DNA of 64,000 nucleotides from Novosphingobium sp. (GCF_030696665.1 NZ_JAUYRV010000040.1:1-64000); one strand, 5' to 3'. Counted from the first letter of the stretch, positions 27,356 to 36,514 are shown. Notes: generated from the letters alone by a model not told the origin. Numbers and translations: made by a program.

Positions 27356-28087
27356 TCACGAGCCGACGACGCGGCGACCGAAGCCGCCCATCGGACGCTG
27401 CGCGCCCGCCATCGGCATCACGGCGGCCTGCTGCGGCACGGCAAAGACGGTGCGACGGAAGTTCTTTTCGAGTCGTTCCGAAATGTAGGTCCACAGCGAT
27501 GTCACTTCGGCAGCGGATTTCCCCTTCGGATCGACTTCCATCACCGTACGGCCATCAATCATCGATGCGGCAAAATCTGTGCGGTGGTGCAGCGTGACCG
27601 GCGCGACGGTGCCGTGCTGCGAAAGCGCAACGGCAGCCTCAGCCGTGATCCGCGCCTTGGGCGTGGCGGCATTGACCACAAAGATCAGCGGTTTTCCGGC
27701 GCGATCACACAGATCGACCGTGGCCCCGACAGCGCGCAGATCGTGCGGGCTGGGCCGGGTAGGCACGACAATCAGTTCGGCGACCGAGATAACCGACTGA
27801 ATCGCCATCGTAATTGCAGGCGGCGTGTCGATCACCGCAAGCTTGAAGCCCTGCTGCCGCAGAATCGCAAGATCGCTGGCCAGCCGCGCAACGGTGGTCT
27901 GGGCAAAGGCCGGAAACTCGGCCTCACGCTCGTTCCACCAGTCCGACAGCGAGCCTTGCGGATCAATGTCGATCAGAACCACCGGACCTGCCCCTGCCCG
28001 CTGGGCCTGAACGGCGAGGTGCCCGGACAAGGTGGTCTTGCCTGAACCGCCCTTCTGCGATGCCAATGCCAGTACGCGCAAAGCCAA
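27356..28087 (-). CDS. ParA/MinD-family ATPase (orphan)
   Basis: The 243-residue protein has the deviant Walker A motif of ParA proteins (ASQKGGSGKTTLSGHLAVQA), the A' motif LIDIDPQGSLSDWWNER, and Walker B LAVIDTPPAIT. The C-terminal 30 residues are Pro/Gly-rich. These ATPases form dimers on DNA and move or position cargo. It has no parB neighbour; the next gene is the RHH-like one, so it is probably not the chromosome-partition ParA. Its surroundings suggest a role in positioning an envelope or septal complex. Confidence 0.85.
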   Translation of the reverse strand: MALRVLALASQKGGSGKTTLSGHLAVQAQRAGAGPVVLIDIDPQGSLSDWWNEREAEFPAFAQTTVARLASDLAILRQQGFKLAVIDTPPAITMAIQSVISVAELIVVPTRPSPHDLRAVGATVDLCDRAGKPLIFVVNAATPKARITAEAAVALSQHGTVAPVTLHHRTDFAASMIDGRTVMEVDPKGKSAAEVTSLWTYISERLEKNFRRTVFAVPQQAAVMPMAGAQRPMGGFGRRVVGS

Positions 28088-28388
28088 ATCCCCTGAAAAT
28101 CAAAAACTCTTGGCCAGAGGATTCGCAGATCGGGTTGAAATTTTGGTTAACACGGCGGATTATCGATGATCGCCCTGCACCGCATGACCGCAAGGAAAGA
28201 TGAAGACGATACCGTGAAGTCACGCTAAGACTTCGCTAACGCCTTGTTGACTATACTTGCCGGAAAGCGATCCGGTGTAGATTGGGCAACAATATCAGGC
28301 ACAATCTGTCGCGCTTCACGGTTCGACGATGACCGGTGCGGGTTGCAACGTGAACAATACTGTTTTCTTCAGCACGGGCATTTTGAAG
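28088..28388. other. Divergent intergenic region between the ParA-like and Sel1/SPOR genes
   Basis: The 300-base gap is AT-richer than its neighbours around 28100-28270 and must hold two divergent promoters. I saw no clear -35/-10 pair, hairpin or RNA. The Sel1/SPOR frame is open from 28329, so the last 60 bases could be coding if an earlier start is used. Confidence 0.4.
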
Positions 28389-29492
28389 ATGAGTGATTTG
28401 AGGCAATCGGCCGCAACGGTCGCAACAATGGGTCTGGTGCTCGGCGCAATGCTTGCGGCACCCGCAGCACGCGCCGACGTCAAGACCGGCGTGGATGCGT
28501 GGTCACGCGGGGAACATGAGACTGCGGTCAAGGAATGGCTCGGCCCTGCGGCCAAGGGCGATGCCGATGCGCAGTTCAACATGGGCCAGGCCTACAAGTT
28601 GGGCAAAGGCGTGCCGCAGGATATCAAGCGTGCCGAAGCATGGTATCGCAAGGCCGCGCAGTCGGGCCATATCAAGGCTTCAGACACGCTGGGCCTGCTG
28701 CTGTTTCAGGACAACCGCAAGGCCGACGCGCTCCCGTTCCTTCAAGCCTCGGCCGAGCGGGGGGAGCCGCGCGCCATGTATATCCTTGGCATTGCACACT
28801 TCAACGGCGATGTTGTGGGCAAGGATTGGGTCCGCGCCTATGCATTGATGAGCCGCGCGGCGTCGAATGGGCTGGAACAAGCCACGCGCGGCCTTGCCAC
28901 GATGGACGGGATGATCCCGCTTGAACAGCGGCAGATGGGCGTATCGCTGGCCTCGGAACTGGAACAGAAGTCTCAGGCAAAGCGCAACGAGCAGTTTGCC
29001 GCCGCCGATCTTGGCGTGAAGTCGATCCCGACAGCGCCGATCCGCGCCAGCGTGCCGGGTGGCGCACTAGAGCGAGCCGATATGCCGCCTTCGGTGGTCA
29101 CGGCGGGCGCTGCCTATGCCAACCCGGTCACGATGCCGCAGGCCAAACGCTTGCCTGCCCCTGTTGCCGCCAAGCCCCAGGTTGCGGTTCCAAAACCCGT
29201 TGCGCCAAAGCCCCAGATCGCGATTGCACCGATCACCCCGACACCAGCCCCGCCCGCAGCCAGAGGAAACTGGCGGGTCCAGTTGGGCGCGTTTGGCGTC
29301 AAGACCAACGCCGATGGCCTATGGAACAAGGTCAAGGGGCGTCCGGAAATGGCAAGGCACAGCCGCATCGACCTGCCCTCCGGCAGCGTCACGCGTCTGT
29401 TGGCGGGCGGCTTTTCCGGTCAGGCAGAGGCCGAAAAAGCTTGCGCCGCGCTCAAGTCTGGCGGGTTTACCTGTCTGGTGGTAAAGCCCTGA
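28389..29492 (+). CDS. Exported Sel1-repeat protein with C-terminal SPOR domain
   Basis: A signal peptide (MSDLRQSAATVATMGLVLGA, cleavage near PAARA) leads into Sel1-like repeats at about residues 35-150 (GDADAQFNMGQAYKLGKGVP, AEAWYRKAAQSGHIKASDTL). After a Pro/Ala/Lys-rich linker, a SPOR domain covers about residues 295-367 (RGNWRVQLGAFGVKTNADGL, TRLLAGGFSGQAEAEKACAA). The protein probably works in the periplasm at the division site. I chose the ATG at 28389 because it gives a normal signal peptide; in-frame starts at 28329 and 28350 exist. It is the second SPOR protein in 4 kb and is divergent from the ParA-like set. Confidence 0.87.
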   Translation: MSDLRQSAATVATMGLVLGAMLAAPAARADVKTGVDAWSRGEHETAVKEWLGPAAKGDADAQFNMGQAYKLGKGVPQDIKRAEAWYRKAAQSGHIKASDTLGLLLFQDNRKADALPFLQASAERGEPRAMYILGIAHFNGDVVGKDWVRAYALMSRAASNGLEQATRGLATMDGMIPLEQRQMGVSLASELEQKSQAKRNEQFAAADLGVKSIPTAPIRASVPGGALERADMPPSVVTAGAAYANPVTMPQAKRLPAPVAAKPQVAVPKPVAPKPQIAIAPITPTPAPPAARGNWRVQLGAFGVKTNADGLWNKVKGRPEMARHSRIDLPSGSVTRLLAGGFSGQAEAEKACAALKSGGFTCLVVKP

Positions 29493-29496
29493 TGGC

Positions 29497-30744
29497 TTGG
29501 CCCAACACCCACCCCCGAACCGCCCCATAGCCCGAATAGAAGCGCTGGATTTCCTGCGCGGCGTCGCCGTGCTGGGCATTCTGGCGATCAATGTGACAGG
29601 GTTCTGGGGACCATCGCTGGCCACCTTCTCCCCTACGATTCCTCATTCTTCGCCCGGTTCTGAATGGTGGTTTGCGCTGTCCTTCGTCCTGTTCGAAGGC
29701 AAGATGCGCGCGCTGTTCACGCTGCTGTTCGGGGCAAGCATGGTGCTGTTTGCCCAGGCCGCAGAGCGGCAGGATGCTGACCCTGACATGGCGCAGGTGC
29801 GCCGCCTGCTCTGGCTCATGCTGTTCGGCTACCTGCACTTCGCGCTGCTATGGTGGGGAGACATCCTGTTTGCCTACGCGCTCTGCGGGCTGGGCGCACT
29901 GGTGTTCAGGCAGCTTTCACCGTTGCAATTGCTGGGCATCGCGCTCCCGTTCTATGCGCTCTCGCAAGGGGTTGAAGCGCTGCTCGATTTGCCGGGGATA
30001 CTGACTGAACAAGCGGTGCTGGCAGGCACCGCGCCAGCCGCCGAAGTGGCGCAACAGGCCGCGATGATGGGCCGAATCGCGGATTCCCTGACGCAGGACA
30101 CCGCCATACTGAACGCTGGGTTCGTCGAGGCAATCAGGCTGAAACTCGGCCAATCGGCACTCCAGCCGCTAACCACCACGCTTTCGACTTTCACCGAAAC
30201 GCTGCCATTGATGATGACCGGCATGGCGCTGCTGCGGCTGGGCATGTTTTCCGGTTGGAGCCAAAAGCGGCTGGCTCTGATTGCAGCGTTCGGCATTGGT
30301 CTTGGTTTGCTACCAACACTGCTGGCGGTGCAATGGCTGATGGCGCACCAATGGCCACCGCGCGCGATGTTCGCCGCAATCGAGCACGGCATGGCGCTGC
30401 CGCACCTGCTCATGTCCATCGGCTATGCCGCAGGGCTGGTGATGCTGTTTCCACGGTTGCGGACGACAGCTTTCGGCCTGTGCCTCACTGCGGCGGGGCG
30501 CTGCGCCTTCACAAACTACATCGGCACCACGGTGCTGATGGGCGCAATCTTCAGCGGCTGGGGACTTGGGCTGGGACCGGAACTGCCGCGCCAGTGGCTG
30601 CCCGCCTTCGTCATGCTGGGCTGGATTGCGATGCTTGTCTGGCCACGCTGGTGGCTCGCCCGCTTTGGCCAAGGCCCGCTGGAAGCGTTATGGCGCAGGC
30701 TGGCCCTGCCCCGCCCTAAATCGCCTCACCCTAACCGGCGTTAA
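29497..30744 (+). CDS. DUF418-family membrane protein
   Basis: About 415 residues with eight or more hydrophobic segments. The N-terminal RIEALDFLRGVAVLGILAIN and the C-terminal TNYIGTTVLMGAIFSGWGLG are the two hallmark blocks of DUF418/YeiB-type proteins. Their function is unknown; an acyltransferase-like or transport role has been suggested from fold similarity. No ATG fits: the frame opens with a TTG at 29497, just after the Sel1/SPOR stop, so the start is uncertain. The C-terminal tail is basic (RRLALPRPKSPHPNRR). Confidence 0.85.
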   Translation: MAQHPPPNRPIARIEALDFLRGVAVLGILAINVTGFWGPSLATFSPTIPHSSPGSEWWFALSFVLFEGKMRALFTLLFGASMVLFAQAAERQDADPDMAQVRRLLWLMLFGYLHFALLWWGDILFAYALCGLGALVFRQLSPLQLLGIALPFYALSQGVEALLDLPGILTEQAVLAGTAPAAEVAQQAAMMGRIADSLTQDTAILNAGFVEAIRLKLGQSALQPLTTTLSTFTETLPLMMTGMALLRLGMFSGWSQKRLALIAAFGIGLGLLPTLLAVQWLMAHQWPPRAMFAAIEHGMALPHLLMSIGYAAGLVMLFPRLRTTAFGLCLTAAGRCAFTNYIGTTVLMGAIFSGWGLGLGPELPRQWLPAFVMLGWIAMLVWPRWWLARFGQGPLEALWRRLALPRPKSPHPNRR

Positions 30745-30857
30745 CCCTGTTCGGTAACCTGCCTGCCCCCCGCCGTCCCGGCGCGGGACGTGGCCGGATC
30801 GGGACTCGCAAGGCCCTGCATTAACGCCTATTCCTTAAGGCGAAAGGAGCAGGCAGG

Positions 30858-31553
30858 ATGACGAAGCAAGCAAATCTCTGGAGCAAGAGCTGGGTGCGGA
30901 TGCCATTGGGCCTGCTCGCCACCGGTGCCGCTTCGCTGCTCGCATTCAACGTCGGGCAGGACATTGCCGGCACGCTGTTTGGCAACAGCACCGCAGAAGC
31001 CGCCCCGATGGTCACCGCCGCCGCCGATCCTGCTGTAATGACGCCCGCCGTCGCAGCGCCCAAGCCGGTCGACAGCCCCTTCGTCGTCAAATCGATCCTG
31101 CCGATCAACGAGCCGATCAAGTTCGGCAAGTTTTACTGGGACGAAACCCGCGCCCCGGCCACCGGCCCGCTGGTAGTGACAGTAGACCTGACCGCCCGCG
31201 TGATCTCGGTCTTCCGCGACGGGCACGAAATTGGTGCCGCTGCCATCCTGAAAGGCTACGGCGAAAAGCCCACGCCGACCGGCGTCTTCCCGATCACCCA
31301 GAAAGACGCTGATCACGTCTCGAACATCTATGACGCGCCGATGCCGCACATGCTGCGCCTGACCAACGATGGCGTTTCGATCCACGGCAGCAAAGTGGAA
31401 AAAGGCTATGCCACCAACGGCTGCGTCGGCGTGCCGGACGATTTCGCCGCCAAGCTCTTTGCGCAGGCCAAGCTGGGCGACAAGGTCATCATCACCGATG
31501 GCCGCAAGATGACCGTTGGCGACCCGATCCTGACCGGCGAACACGCGAGCTGA
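30858..31553 (+). CDS. L,D-transpeptidase (YkuD domain), exported
   Basis: The 231-residue protein has an N-terminal membrane anchor or signal (MPLGLLATGAASLLAFNVGQ). The YkuD catalytic domain has GVSIHGSKVEKGYATNGCVGVP, which holds the conserved histidine and catalytic cysteine; the usual SHGC(I/V)R reads TNGCVGV. Earlier, VTVDLTARVISVFRDGHEI and GYGEKPTPTGVFPIT match the first half of the domain. These enzymes make 3-3 peptidoglycan cross-links or attach proteins to the wall, through a carbapenem-sensitive cysteine. AAAGGAG lies about nine bases before the start. Confidence 0.9.
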   Translation: MTKQANLWSKSWVRMPLGLLATGAASLLAFNVGQDIAGTLFGNSTAEAAPMVTAAADPAVMTPAVAAPKPVDSPFVVKSILPINEPIKFGKFYWDETRAPATGPLVVTVDLTARVISVFRDGHEIGAAAILKGYGEKPTPTGVFPITQKDADHVSNIYDAPMPHMLRLTNDGVSIHGSKVEKGYATNGCVGVPDDFAAKLFAQAKLGDKVIITDGRKMTVGDPILTGEHAS

Positions 31554-31563
31554 TCAAAACCCT

Positions 31564-31661
31564 CGTCATTTCCGCGAAGGCGGAAATCCAGTCCTAAACG
31601 AGAGCCGTCGCAAACCGACGACATTCCATCTTGCTGGATTCCCGCCTGCGCGGGAATGACG
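31564..31661. repeat. Imperfect 28-bp inverted repeat (intergenic palindrome pair)
   Basis: Arms at 31564-31591 (CGTCATTTCCGCGAAGGCGG...) and 31634-31661 (...CCTGCGCGGGAATGACG) are near-perfect reverse complements. Each arm is itself palindromic. This GTCATTCCCGCG-type element is widespread in proteobacterial intergenic DNA. It lies between convergent genes. Confidence 0.8.
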
Positions 31662-31671
31662 AAATGAGGGC

Positions 31672-32466
31672 TCAGGCCAGCCCCTTGGCTGTGCTCGTCC
31701 GCGATGCATCGCCGACTGAACTGCCGCCATCGACATCCAGAATTGCCCCGGTGACATAACTGGCTGCAGGCGTAGACAGAAACACTGCTGCCTCGCCGAT
31801 CTCAAACGATGTGCCCCAGCGTTTCATCGGAATGCGCGCATAGTGCGCCTGCCGCGTTGTCTCGTCAGGCGCAAGGCGGGCCATCCCTTCGGTGTCCGCA
31901 ATCGGCCCGGGAGATATGCCGTTGACGCGCACGTCCGGTCCCCATTCGATGGCCAGCGTGCGAACAAGCTGGTTGATCCCAGCCTTGGCCGCGCAGGCAT
32001 GCGCCTGCATCGCCATCGCATGTTCCGCCTGTCCCGCCGTGATCGCGATGAGCGATGCGCCGGGGTTCAGCAGTTCATGGCAACCCCGAAAAACGTTGAA
32101 GGTGCCGAGCAGGTCAATGTCTACGACGGTCTTGAAGGCATTGGCCGACATGCCCAGCACCGGCGCAAGGAAGTTCCCCGCCGCGCCAGAAATCACAATG
32201 TCCAGCGCTCCAATCTCGTCCCGAACCGACTTCATCGCCTCGCACAACGCGCCATAATCACGCACGTCGGCTGCGCGCCAGATAGCGCCGCGGCCTATCT
32301 CGTCCGCAGCGGCAGCGGCCTTTTCAGGATTGCGGCCCAGCACCGCCACGCGTGCGCCCAGTTCGGCAAAGCGCTTGGCGATGCCAAGGTTGATGCCGCT
32401 GGTACCACCCGCGATAAACGCGGTCTTTCCGGCCAGAACATCATCACGAAAGGGAGATTGGGTCAT
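31672..32466 (-). CDS. SDR oxidoreductase, 2,4-dienoyl-CoA reductase-like (DECR2 type)
   Basis: The 264-residue protein has the Rossmann motif FIAGGTSGINLGIAKRFAEL and ISGAAGNFLAP. Between them NAFKTVVDIDLLGTFNVFRG, and later AIEWGPDVRVNGISPGPIAD and SYVTGAILDVDGG, match peroxisomal DECR2 closely. The classical SDR Tyr-x3-Lys is replaced by HACAAKAG, as in DECR-type enzymes, where the tyrosine is not used. It would reduce 2,4-dienoyl-CoA with NADPH during oxidation of unsaturated fatty acids; the substrate is inferred. It does not appear to belong to the flagellar cluster that begins next. Confidence 0.85.
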   Translation of the reverse strand: MTQSPFRDDVLAGKTAFIAGGTSGINLGIAKRFAELGARVAVLGRNPEKAAAAADEIGRGAIWRAADVRDYGALCEAMKSVRDEIGALDIVISGAAGNFLAPVLGMSANAFKTVVDIDLLGTFNVFRGCHELLNPGASLIAITAGQAEHAMAMQAHACAAKAGINQLVRTLAIEWGPDVRVNGISPGPIADTEGMARLAPDETTRQAHYARIPMKRWGTSFEIGEAAVFLSTPAASYVTGAILDVDGGSSVGDASRTSTAKGLA

Positions 32467-32544
32467 GGCATGCTCCTCACATCGCTTCTTCCAAAGCCAG
32501 TTTAATCAAGCGATTAATCCGGTCAGAAAGCGATAGCAAGAGCG

Positions 32545-33279
32545 TCAGAGAATATCGTACCCCTCACCCAATCTGGCGCGCAGCTTATCGAGCGCCTGCG
32601 CCTTAAGCTGATGAACGCGCGGGATGCTCACGCCCAGCACTTCGGCGATTTCGGCAAGGTTCAGTTCTTCAACGAAGTAGAGCTGAATGATCATCTGCAA
32701 CCGTTCGGGCAGGTCGGTGATCGCGGCCACCACCGATTCCCGCATCTCGGCATCGGCCAGCAGCGCAAAGCTGTCTGGCCGGTCATCGGCAAAGGCGGCG
32801 TTGCTGTCCGAATAGGCATCGTCGATGGCCTCGAAGCGAAGCGGCTCGTCCGCCGCCTTCTGGTCGGCCAGCTCGCGCTCGGTCAGGCCCACCGCAGCGG
32901 CAAGTTCGGCATCGCTGGGCGGGCGGCCCAGTTCGTTGGTCAGCACGGATGTCTTCTCCCGCAGCACCCTTCGCCGCTCGGTGGCAGAGCGGGACAGCGG
33001 CGTGGACCGGCGAACCAGATCGACCATCGCCCCGCGCACGCGCAGCTTGGCATAGGCGGCAAAGCCGTCCTCGGTCGGCCCGTCATGCCGTTGCGAACAT
33101 TCAGTCAGCGCGACAAGGCCTGCCTGGATCAGGTCTTCCAGCTCGATCCCGGCGCGGCCCGATCCGTGGACGTGCCACGCCAGCCGCTTCACCATCGGCA
33201 GGAAGCGCCGGATGCGGTCTGCCGTTTCGTCTTTTTTATATGCACGTGCGGCTGCAAAACCGCGGTGGTCGTGTTTCAT
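32545..33279 (-). CDS. fliA: Flagellar sigma factor FliA (sigma-28)
   Basis: The 244-residue sigma factor directs late flagellar promoters. Region 2 reads PMVKRLAWHVHGSGRAGIEL-EDLIQAGLVAL with LRVRGAMVDLVRR, typical of FliA. Region 4 has LNLAEIAEVLGVSIPRVHQL, the helix-turn-helix for the -35 element. Its start overlaps the end of flhA by four bases (ATGA), so it is translated with flhA from the sigma-54 promoter at 36326-36341. FlgM, its likely inhibitor, is encoded 3.6 kb upstream. Confidence 0.95.
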   Translation of the reverse strand: MKHDHRGFAAARAYKKDETADRIRRFLPMVKRLAWHVHGSGRAGIELEDLIQAGLVALTECSQRHDGPTEDGFAAYAKLRVRGAMVDLVRRSTPLSRSATERRRVLREKTSVLTNELGRPPSDAELAAAVGLTERELADQKAADEPLRFEAIDDAYSDSNAAFADDRPDSFALLADAEMRESVVAAITDLPERLQMIIQLYFVEELNLAEIAEVLGVSIPRVHQLKAQALDKLRARLGEGYDIL

Positions 33280-35381
33280 GCGGCAATTCCCTCAAGGGTC
33301 GGCTGCTCTTCATGGATGGGTTGCGGGGCCTCGCCGCCGATCACGGTAATCACCTCGATCGGTTGCGAAGGCGGCAGTTCGGCAATGGACAACACCAGGC
33401 AATTGGGCGCGCGCAGGCGCAGCAGGCTGGCAAGCGGGCGGCGGGCGCGCGGTTGCACGATCAGCGCAATAGGTGGCGCGCCGGGGCCGCGTTCGGCGAT
33501 CAGGTCGGACACCCGCTCACCAATCCCGCGCGCCAGATCCGGCTCGATCACGGGCTGCCCGGTGGCCGGATCGTGCATGCCCGAAACGATCATCTGTTCG
33601 AGGCCCGCTTCCAGCGTAACCACCGGCAGGCGGTCGTTCGGCCCGCAGGCGCGGCCTACGATCATGTTGCCAAGATCAGCGCGCATGAGATCGATCAGCC
33701 GTTCGTGATCGGTGGTCTGCTGCAAGGCCTGGCTGAGCGCGGAGAGGATCGGCAGCGGATGCGCGATGGAGATGCCGTCATCCAGCAGCGCGTGGAACAG
33801 GCGGGTGAGCGCACCCAGCGACATCGGCTGCGGATGGATCGTCTCGATCAGCCCCGCCGAACGGTCCTTCACCCCTTCGAGGATCGACTTGACCTCATCG
33901 GGTCCGAGCAGTGCCGAGGGCCGATCGCCCAGGACCTGATTGAGGTGCGTGGCAATGACCGTGCTGGCATCGACCGTCAGGAACCCTTCGGCAATCGCCA
34001 GATCGCGCTGCGCCGGTTCGATCCAGATGGCGGGGCAGCCAAAGCTGGGATCGCGGGTCGCTTCACCGCGCAGCCCATGATCGGGATTGGCCTCGCCCGC
34101 ATCGATGGCGAGCACCTTTTCGGGTCGCATATCGCCCACCGCAATCGGCACGCCGCCCAGCAGCACGCGATAGGTATTGGGCGCCACCTCCAGCGAATCG
34201 CGCACGCGGAACTGCGGCACGATGAAACCGAAGCCTTGGGAGAGTTGCTTGCGCACCCCGGTGATCCGCGCCACCAGCGGCGATCCGCGCCGCTCGTCCA
34301 CCAGATGGACAAGGCCATAGCCCATTTCCACCGTGACCAGCGTATGATCGCTGACATCGTCGAGCGTGATGCGGCCCGGATCGATGACGGCCACAGGTTC
34401 GATCACCACCGGCACCGGCCGGTCGGCGCGCTTCTTCAGCCCCCACCACAGCCATCCGGCAAGGCCCGCTGCGGGCAGGAAGATCGTCTGCGGCATGGCC
34501 GGGATCACCCCGATCGCGCCCATGATGATCGCCACCGGCAGCCAGATTGCCGGGTTGGCAAACTGCCCGCTGATCTGGTCGGTCAGGTTGCGGCTGTCGG
34601 ATACGCGGGTGACGATGGTGGCCGCTGCAATCGAGAGCAGCAGTGATGGCACCTGCGCCACCAGCGCATCGCCGATGGCCAACGTAATGTAGAATTCAGC
34701 CGCCTGCGTGGCGGTCAACCCGTGGGTAATCATGCCAAGGCAAAAGCCGGCGATGATGTTCACGCCCAGGATCAGCAACGCGGCAACCGCATCGCCCTTC
34801 ACGAACTTGGACGAACCATCCATCGAACCGTAGAAGTCGGCCTCGGTCGCCACTTCGCGGCGGCGCGCCTTGGCTTCGTCGCCCGACAGCAGCCCTGCGG
34901 CAAGATCGGCGTCAATCGCCATCTGCTTGCCCGGCAAGGCATCGAGGGTGAAACGCGCGGACACTTCCGAAACGCGGCCAGCGCCCTTGGTGACCACCAC
35001 CATGTTGATGATCATCAGGATCATGAACACGAACAGGCCGACCACGAAATTGCCGCCGATCAGGAACGCACCAAACGCCTCGATCACATGGCCCGCCGCC
35101 GCGCCGCCTTCATGCCCGTTGACCAGCACGATGCGCGTCGATGCCACGTTGAGCGCAAGGCGCAGCAGCGTGGCGAACAGCAGGACCGAAGGGAACGACG
35201 AGAAATCGAGCGGCTTTTCCGCATTCATCGCCGCCATCAGGATCGCCACCGACAGCGCGATGTTGAGCACGAAAAACACGTCGAGCAGGATCGACGGGAT
35301 CGGCACGACCATCAGCACGATCAGCGTGAGAATTCCGCCGGGCAAGGCAAATGCAGCAGGAGAAGCAATGCGCTTGAACAT
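33276..35381 (-). CDS. flhA: Flagellar type III export component FlhA
   Basis: A 701-residue inner-membrane export-gate protein. About eight membrane segments fill the first 330 residues. They include the cytoplasmic FHIPEP-type loop (TKGAGRVSEVSARFTLDALP and AIDADLAAGLLSGDEAKARR), the most conserved part of the family. The cytoplasmic domain (to 701) binds export substrates and chaperones. The 701-residue length is normal. Three bases separate it from the transglycosylase gene upstream. Confidence 0.97.
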   Translation of the reverse strand: MFKRIASPAAFALPGGILTLIVLMVVPIPSILLDVFFVLNIALSVAILMAAMNAEKPLDFSSFPSVLLFATLLRLALNVASTRIVLVNGHEGGAAAGHVIEAFGAFLIGGNFVVGLFVFMILMIINMVVVTKGAGRVSEVSARFTLDALPGKQMAIDADLAAGLLSGDEAKARRREVATEADFYGSMDGSSKFVKGDAVAALLILGVNIIAGFCLGMITHGLTATQAAEFYITLAIGDALVAQVPSLLLSIAAATIVTRVSDSRNLTDQISGQFANPAIWLPVAIIMGAIGVIPAMPQTIFLPAAGLAGWLWWGLKKRADRPVPVVIEPVAVIDPGRITLDDVSDHTLVTVEMGYGLVHLVDERRGSPLVARITGVRKQLSQGFGFIVPQFRVRDSLEVAPNTYRVLLGGVPIAVGDMRPEKVLAIDAGEANPDHGLRGEATRDPSFGCPAIWIEPAQRDLAIAEGFLTVDASTVIATHLNQVLGDRPSALLGPDEVKSILEGVKDRSAGLIETIHPQPMSLGALTRLFHALLDDGISIAHPLPILSALSQALQQTTDHERLIDLMRADLGNMIVGRACGPNDRLPVVTLEAGLEQMIVSGMHDPATGQPVIEPDLARGIGERVSDLIAERGPGAPPIALIVQPRARRPLASLLRLRAPNCLVLSIAELPPSQPIEVITVIGGEAPQPIHEEQPTLEGIAA

Positions 35382-35384
35382 CGC

Positions 35385-36278
35385 TTAAAGCCCCAGTGCC
35401 GAAAGGCGGCCATAGGCCTGTTTGACGTGTGCCGGTGCAGAGCCGCCCTCGTTCAGTGCGAAAGTCCGGCGGAGCGTGTCGGCCATTGAACCACTGCCGG
35501 ATGGCAAAGGATTGCCGCTCGCTGCCGCCGCACCCTGAAACTCACGTGCGATTGGCCCGCCAGCGAACTGTTGCTGTGCTGCGGCAGAAGTAGGCGTCAC
35601 GCCCATGCTCGCAGCCCACTGCAAAGCATCCTCGCCGCCTACACTGTCGCTGGCCCGTGCCATGCGGGCGCGGATCACGCCCATCACTTCGCCCACCGAA
35701 CGTGCGCCATTGGCCCCGTAGAAGGTGGAGCGGTTCGAAGCTGCCGCTGCAGGCAGGATACCCGCAGCGCTCTGCGATGGGTCGCTGGCCAGCGCCGAGA
35801 GAAACTTCCCCGCTCCTTCGGCGCCAAAGAAGTGCGCCACATAAAGCTCGGCATGATCGGGTGCACGGCCCAGCACGCCGCTCAGGTATTCGCCGTTCTC
35901 GCCCGCCAGCTCGCCCGCCATGACCGATGCGATCTGCGGATCGAAGCGCAGCGCCAGCAATTGCGCGCGCTGGGCGGGATCACGCACCGTGCCGCCCTCG
36001 ATCATGTCTGCCGCCCAGCCAAGGCCATGCTGTGCGCCATGCTTGTCAAGCGTGCGCAGCCAGGTGCCGCTGGTGAACTGGTACAGCCCGCTGGCGCTGG
36101 ACGTGCGCGCCTTGGCCGAAGGGTCGAGGCTCGATTCCAGCTTCGCCTGCGCCATCAGATAGGCAAAGTCGGTCCCGGTGGCCTGCGCCGCCCCGGCAAT
36201 CGCCGAACGCACATTCGCCCCGGCACCGCTGGTTGCGGCCGGGGCGAATGGTGTTCCGGAAATCTCGGCTGAACTCAC
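35385..36278 (-). CDS. Lytic transglycosylase (SLT domain), flagellar
   Basis: The 297-residue protein has the catalytic SLT start AQAKLESSLDPSAKARTSSA with its glutamate, then SGLYQFTSGTWL, MIEGGTVRDPAQRAQLLALR and AELYVAHFFGAEGAGKFLSA. It opens peptidoglycan for the rod. No signal peptide is seen, so it may leave through the flagellar export system. Here FlgJ lacks a muramidase domain, so this protein is the likely replacement. It is the first gene of an operon with flhA and fliA, 47 bases from a perfect sigma-54 promoter. Confidence 0.85.
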   Translation of the reverse strand: MSSAEISGTPFAPAATSGAGANVRSAIAGAAQATGTDFAYLMAQAKLESSLDPSAKARTSSASGLYQFTSGTWLRTLDKHGAQHGLGWAADMIEGGTVRDPAQRAQLLALRFDPQIASVMAGELAGENGEYLSGVLGRAPDHAELYVAHFFGAEGAGKFLSALASDPSQSAAGILPAAAASNRSTFYGANGARSVGEVMGVIRARMARASDSVGGEDALQWAASMGVTPTSAAAQQQFAGGPIAREFQGAAAASGNPLPSGSGSMADTLRRTFALNEGGSAPAHVKQAYGRLSALGL

Positions 36279-36325
36279 TTGTCTGTCCTTCCGGTCGCTG
36301 GTCTGCGACGCTTCGGAAGGACTTC

Positions 36326-36341
36326 AGCAAGCCCCGTGCCA
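36326..36341 (-). promoter_or_regulatory. Sigma-54 (RpoN) promoter of the SLT-flhA-fliA operon
   Basis: On the minus strand the sequence is TGGCACG-GGGC-TTGCT, a full match to TGGCACG-N4-TTGCW. Transcription should start near 36314, about 35 bases before the transglycosylase gene. Confidence 0.88.
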
Positions 36342-36376
36342 AATCGAGAAACGCTACTGCCTACTCTTCCAAGTTC

Positions 36377-36464
36377 GTCACCCTGAACTTGTTTCAGGGT
36401 CCATCTCTCGACAGAATCGGCAGTTTGATCGGCAAAATGGATCCTGAAACAAGTTCAGGATGAC
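36377..36464. repeat. Inverted repeat, 28-bp arms (dispersed intergenic type)
   Basis: Arms at 36377-36404 (GTCACCCTGAACTTGTTTCA...) and 36437-36464 are reverse complements with two mismatches, around a 32-base centre. GTCATCCTGAACTTGTTTCAGG is a well-known sphingomonad intergenic palindrome. It lies between flgN and the sigma-54 promoter. Confidence 0.85.
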
Positions 36465-36514
36465 GGTCTAAAATTGAAGTAACCGGGCGATGTGATCGCT
36501 GTGGCAGCGCCAGA

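Noticed and set aside
20018..36464. Possible CRISPR arrays from repeated elements
   Set aside because: The repeats are paired inverted palindromes, each at one place. There is no series of direct repeats with even spacers and no cas gene.
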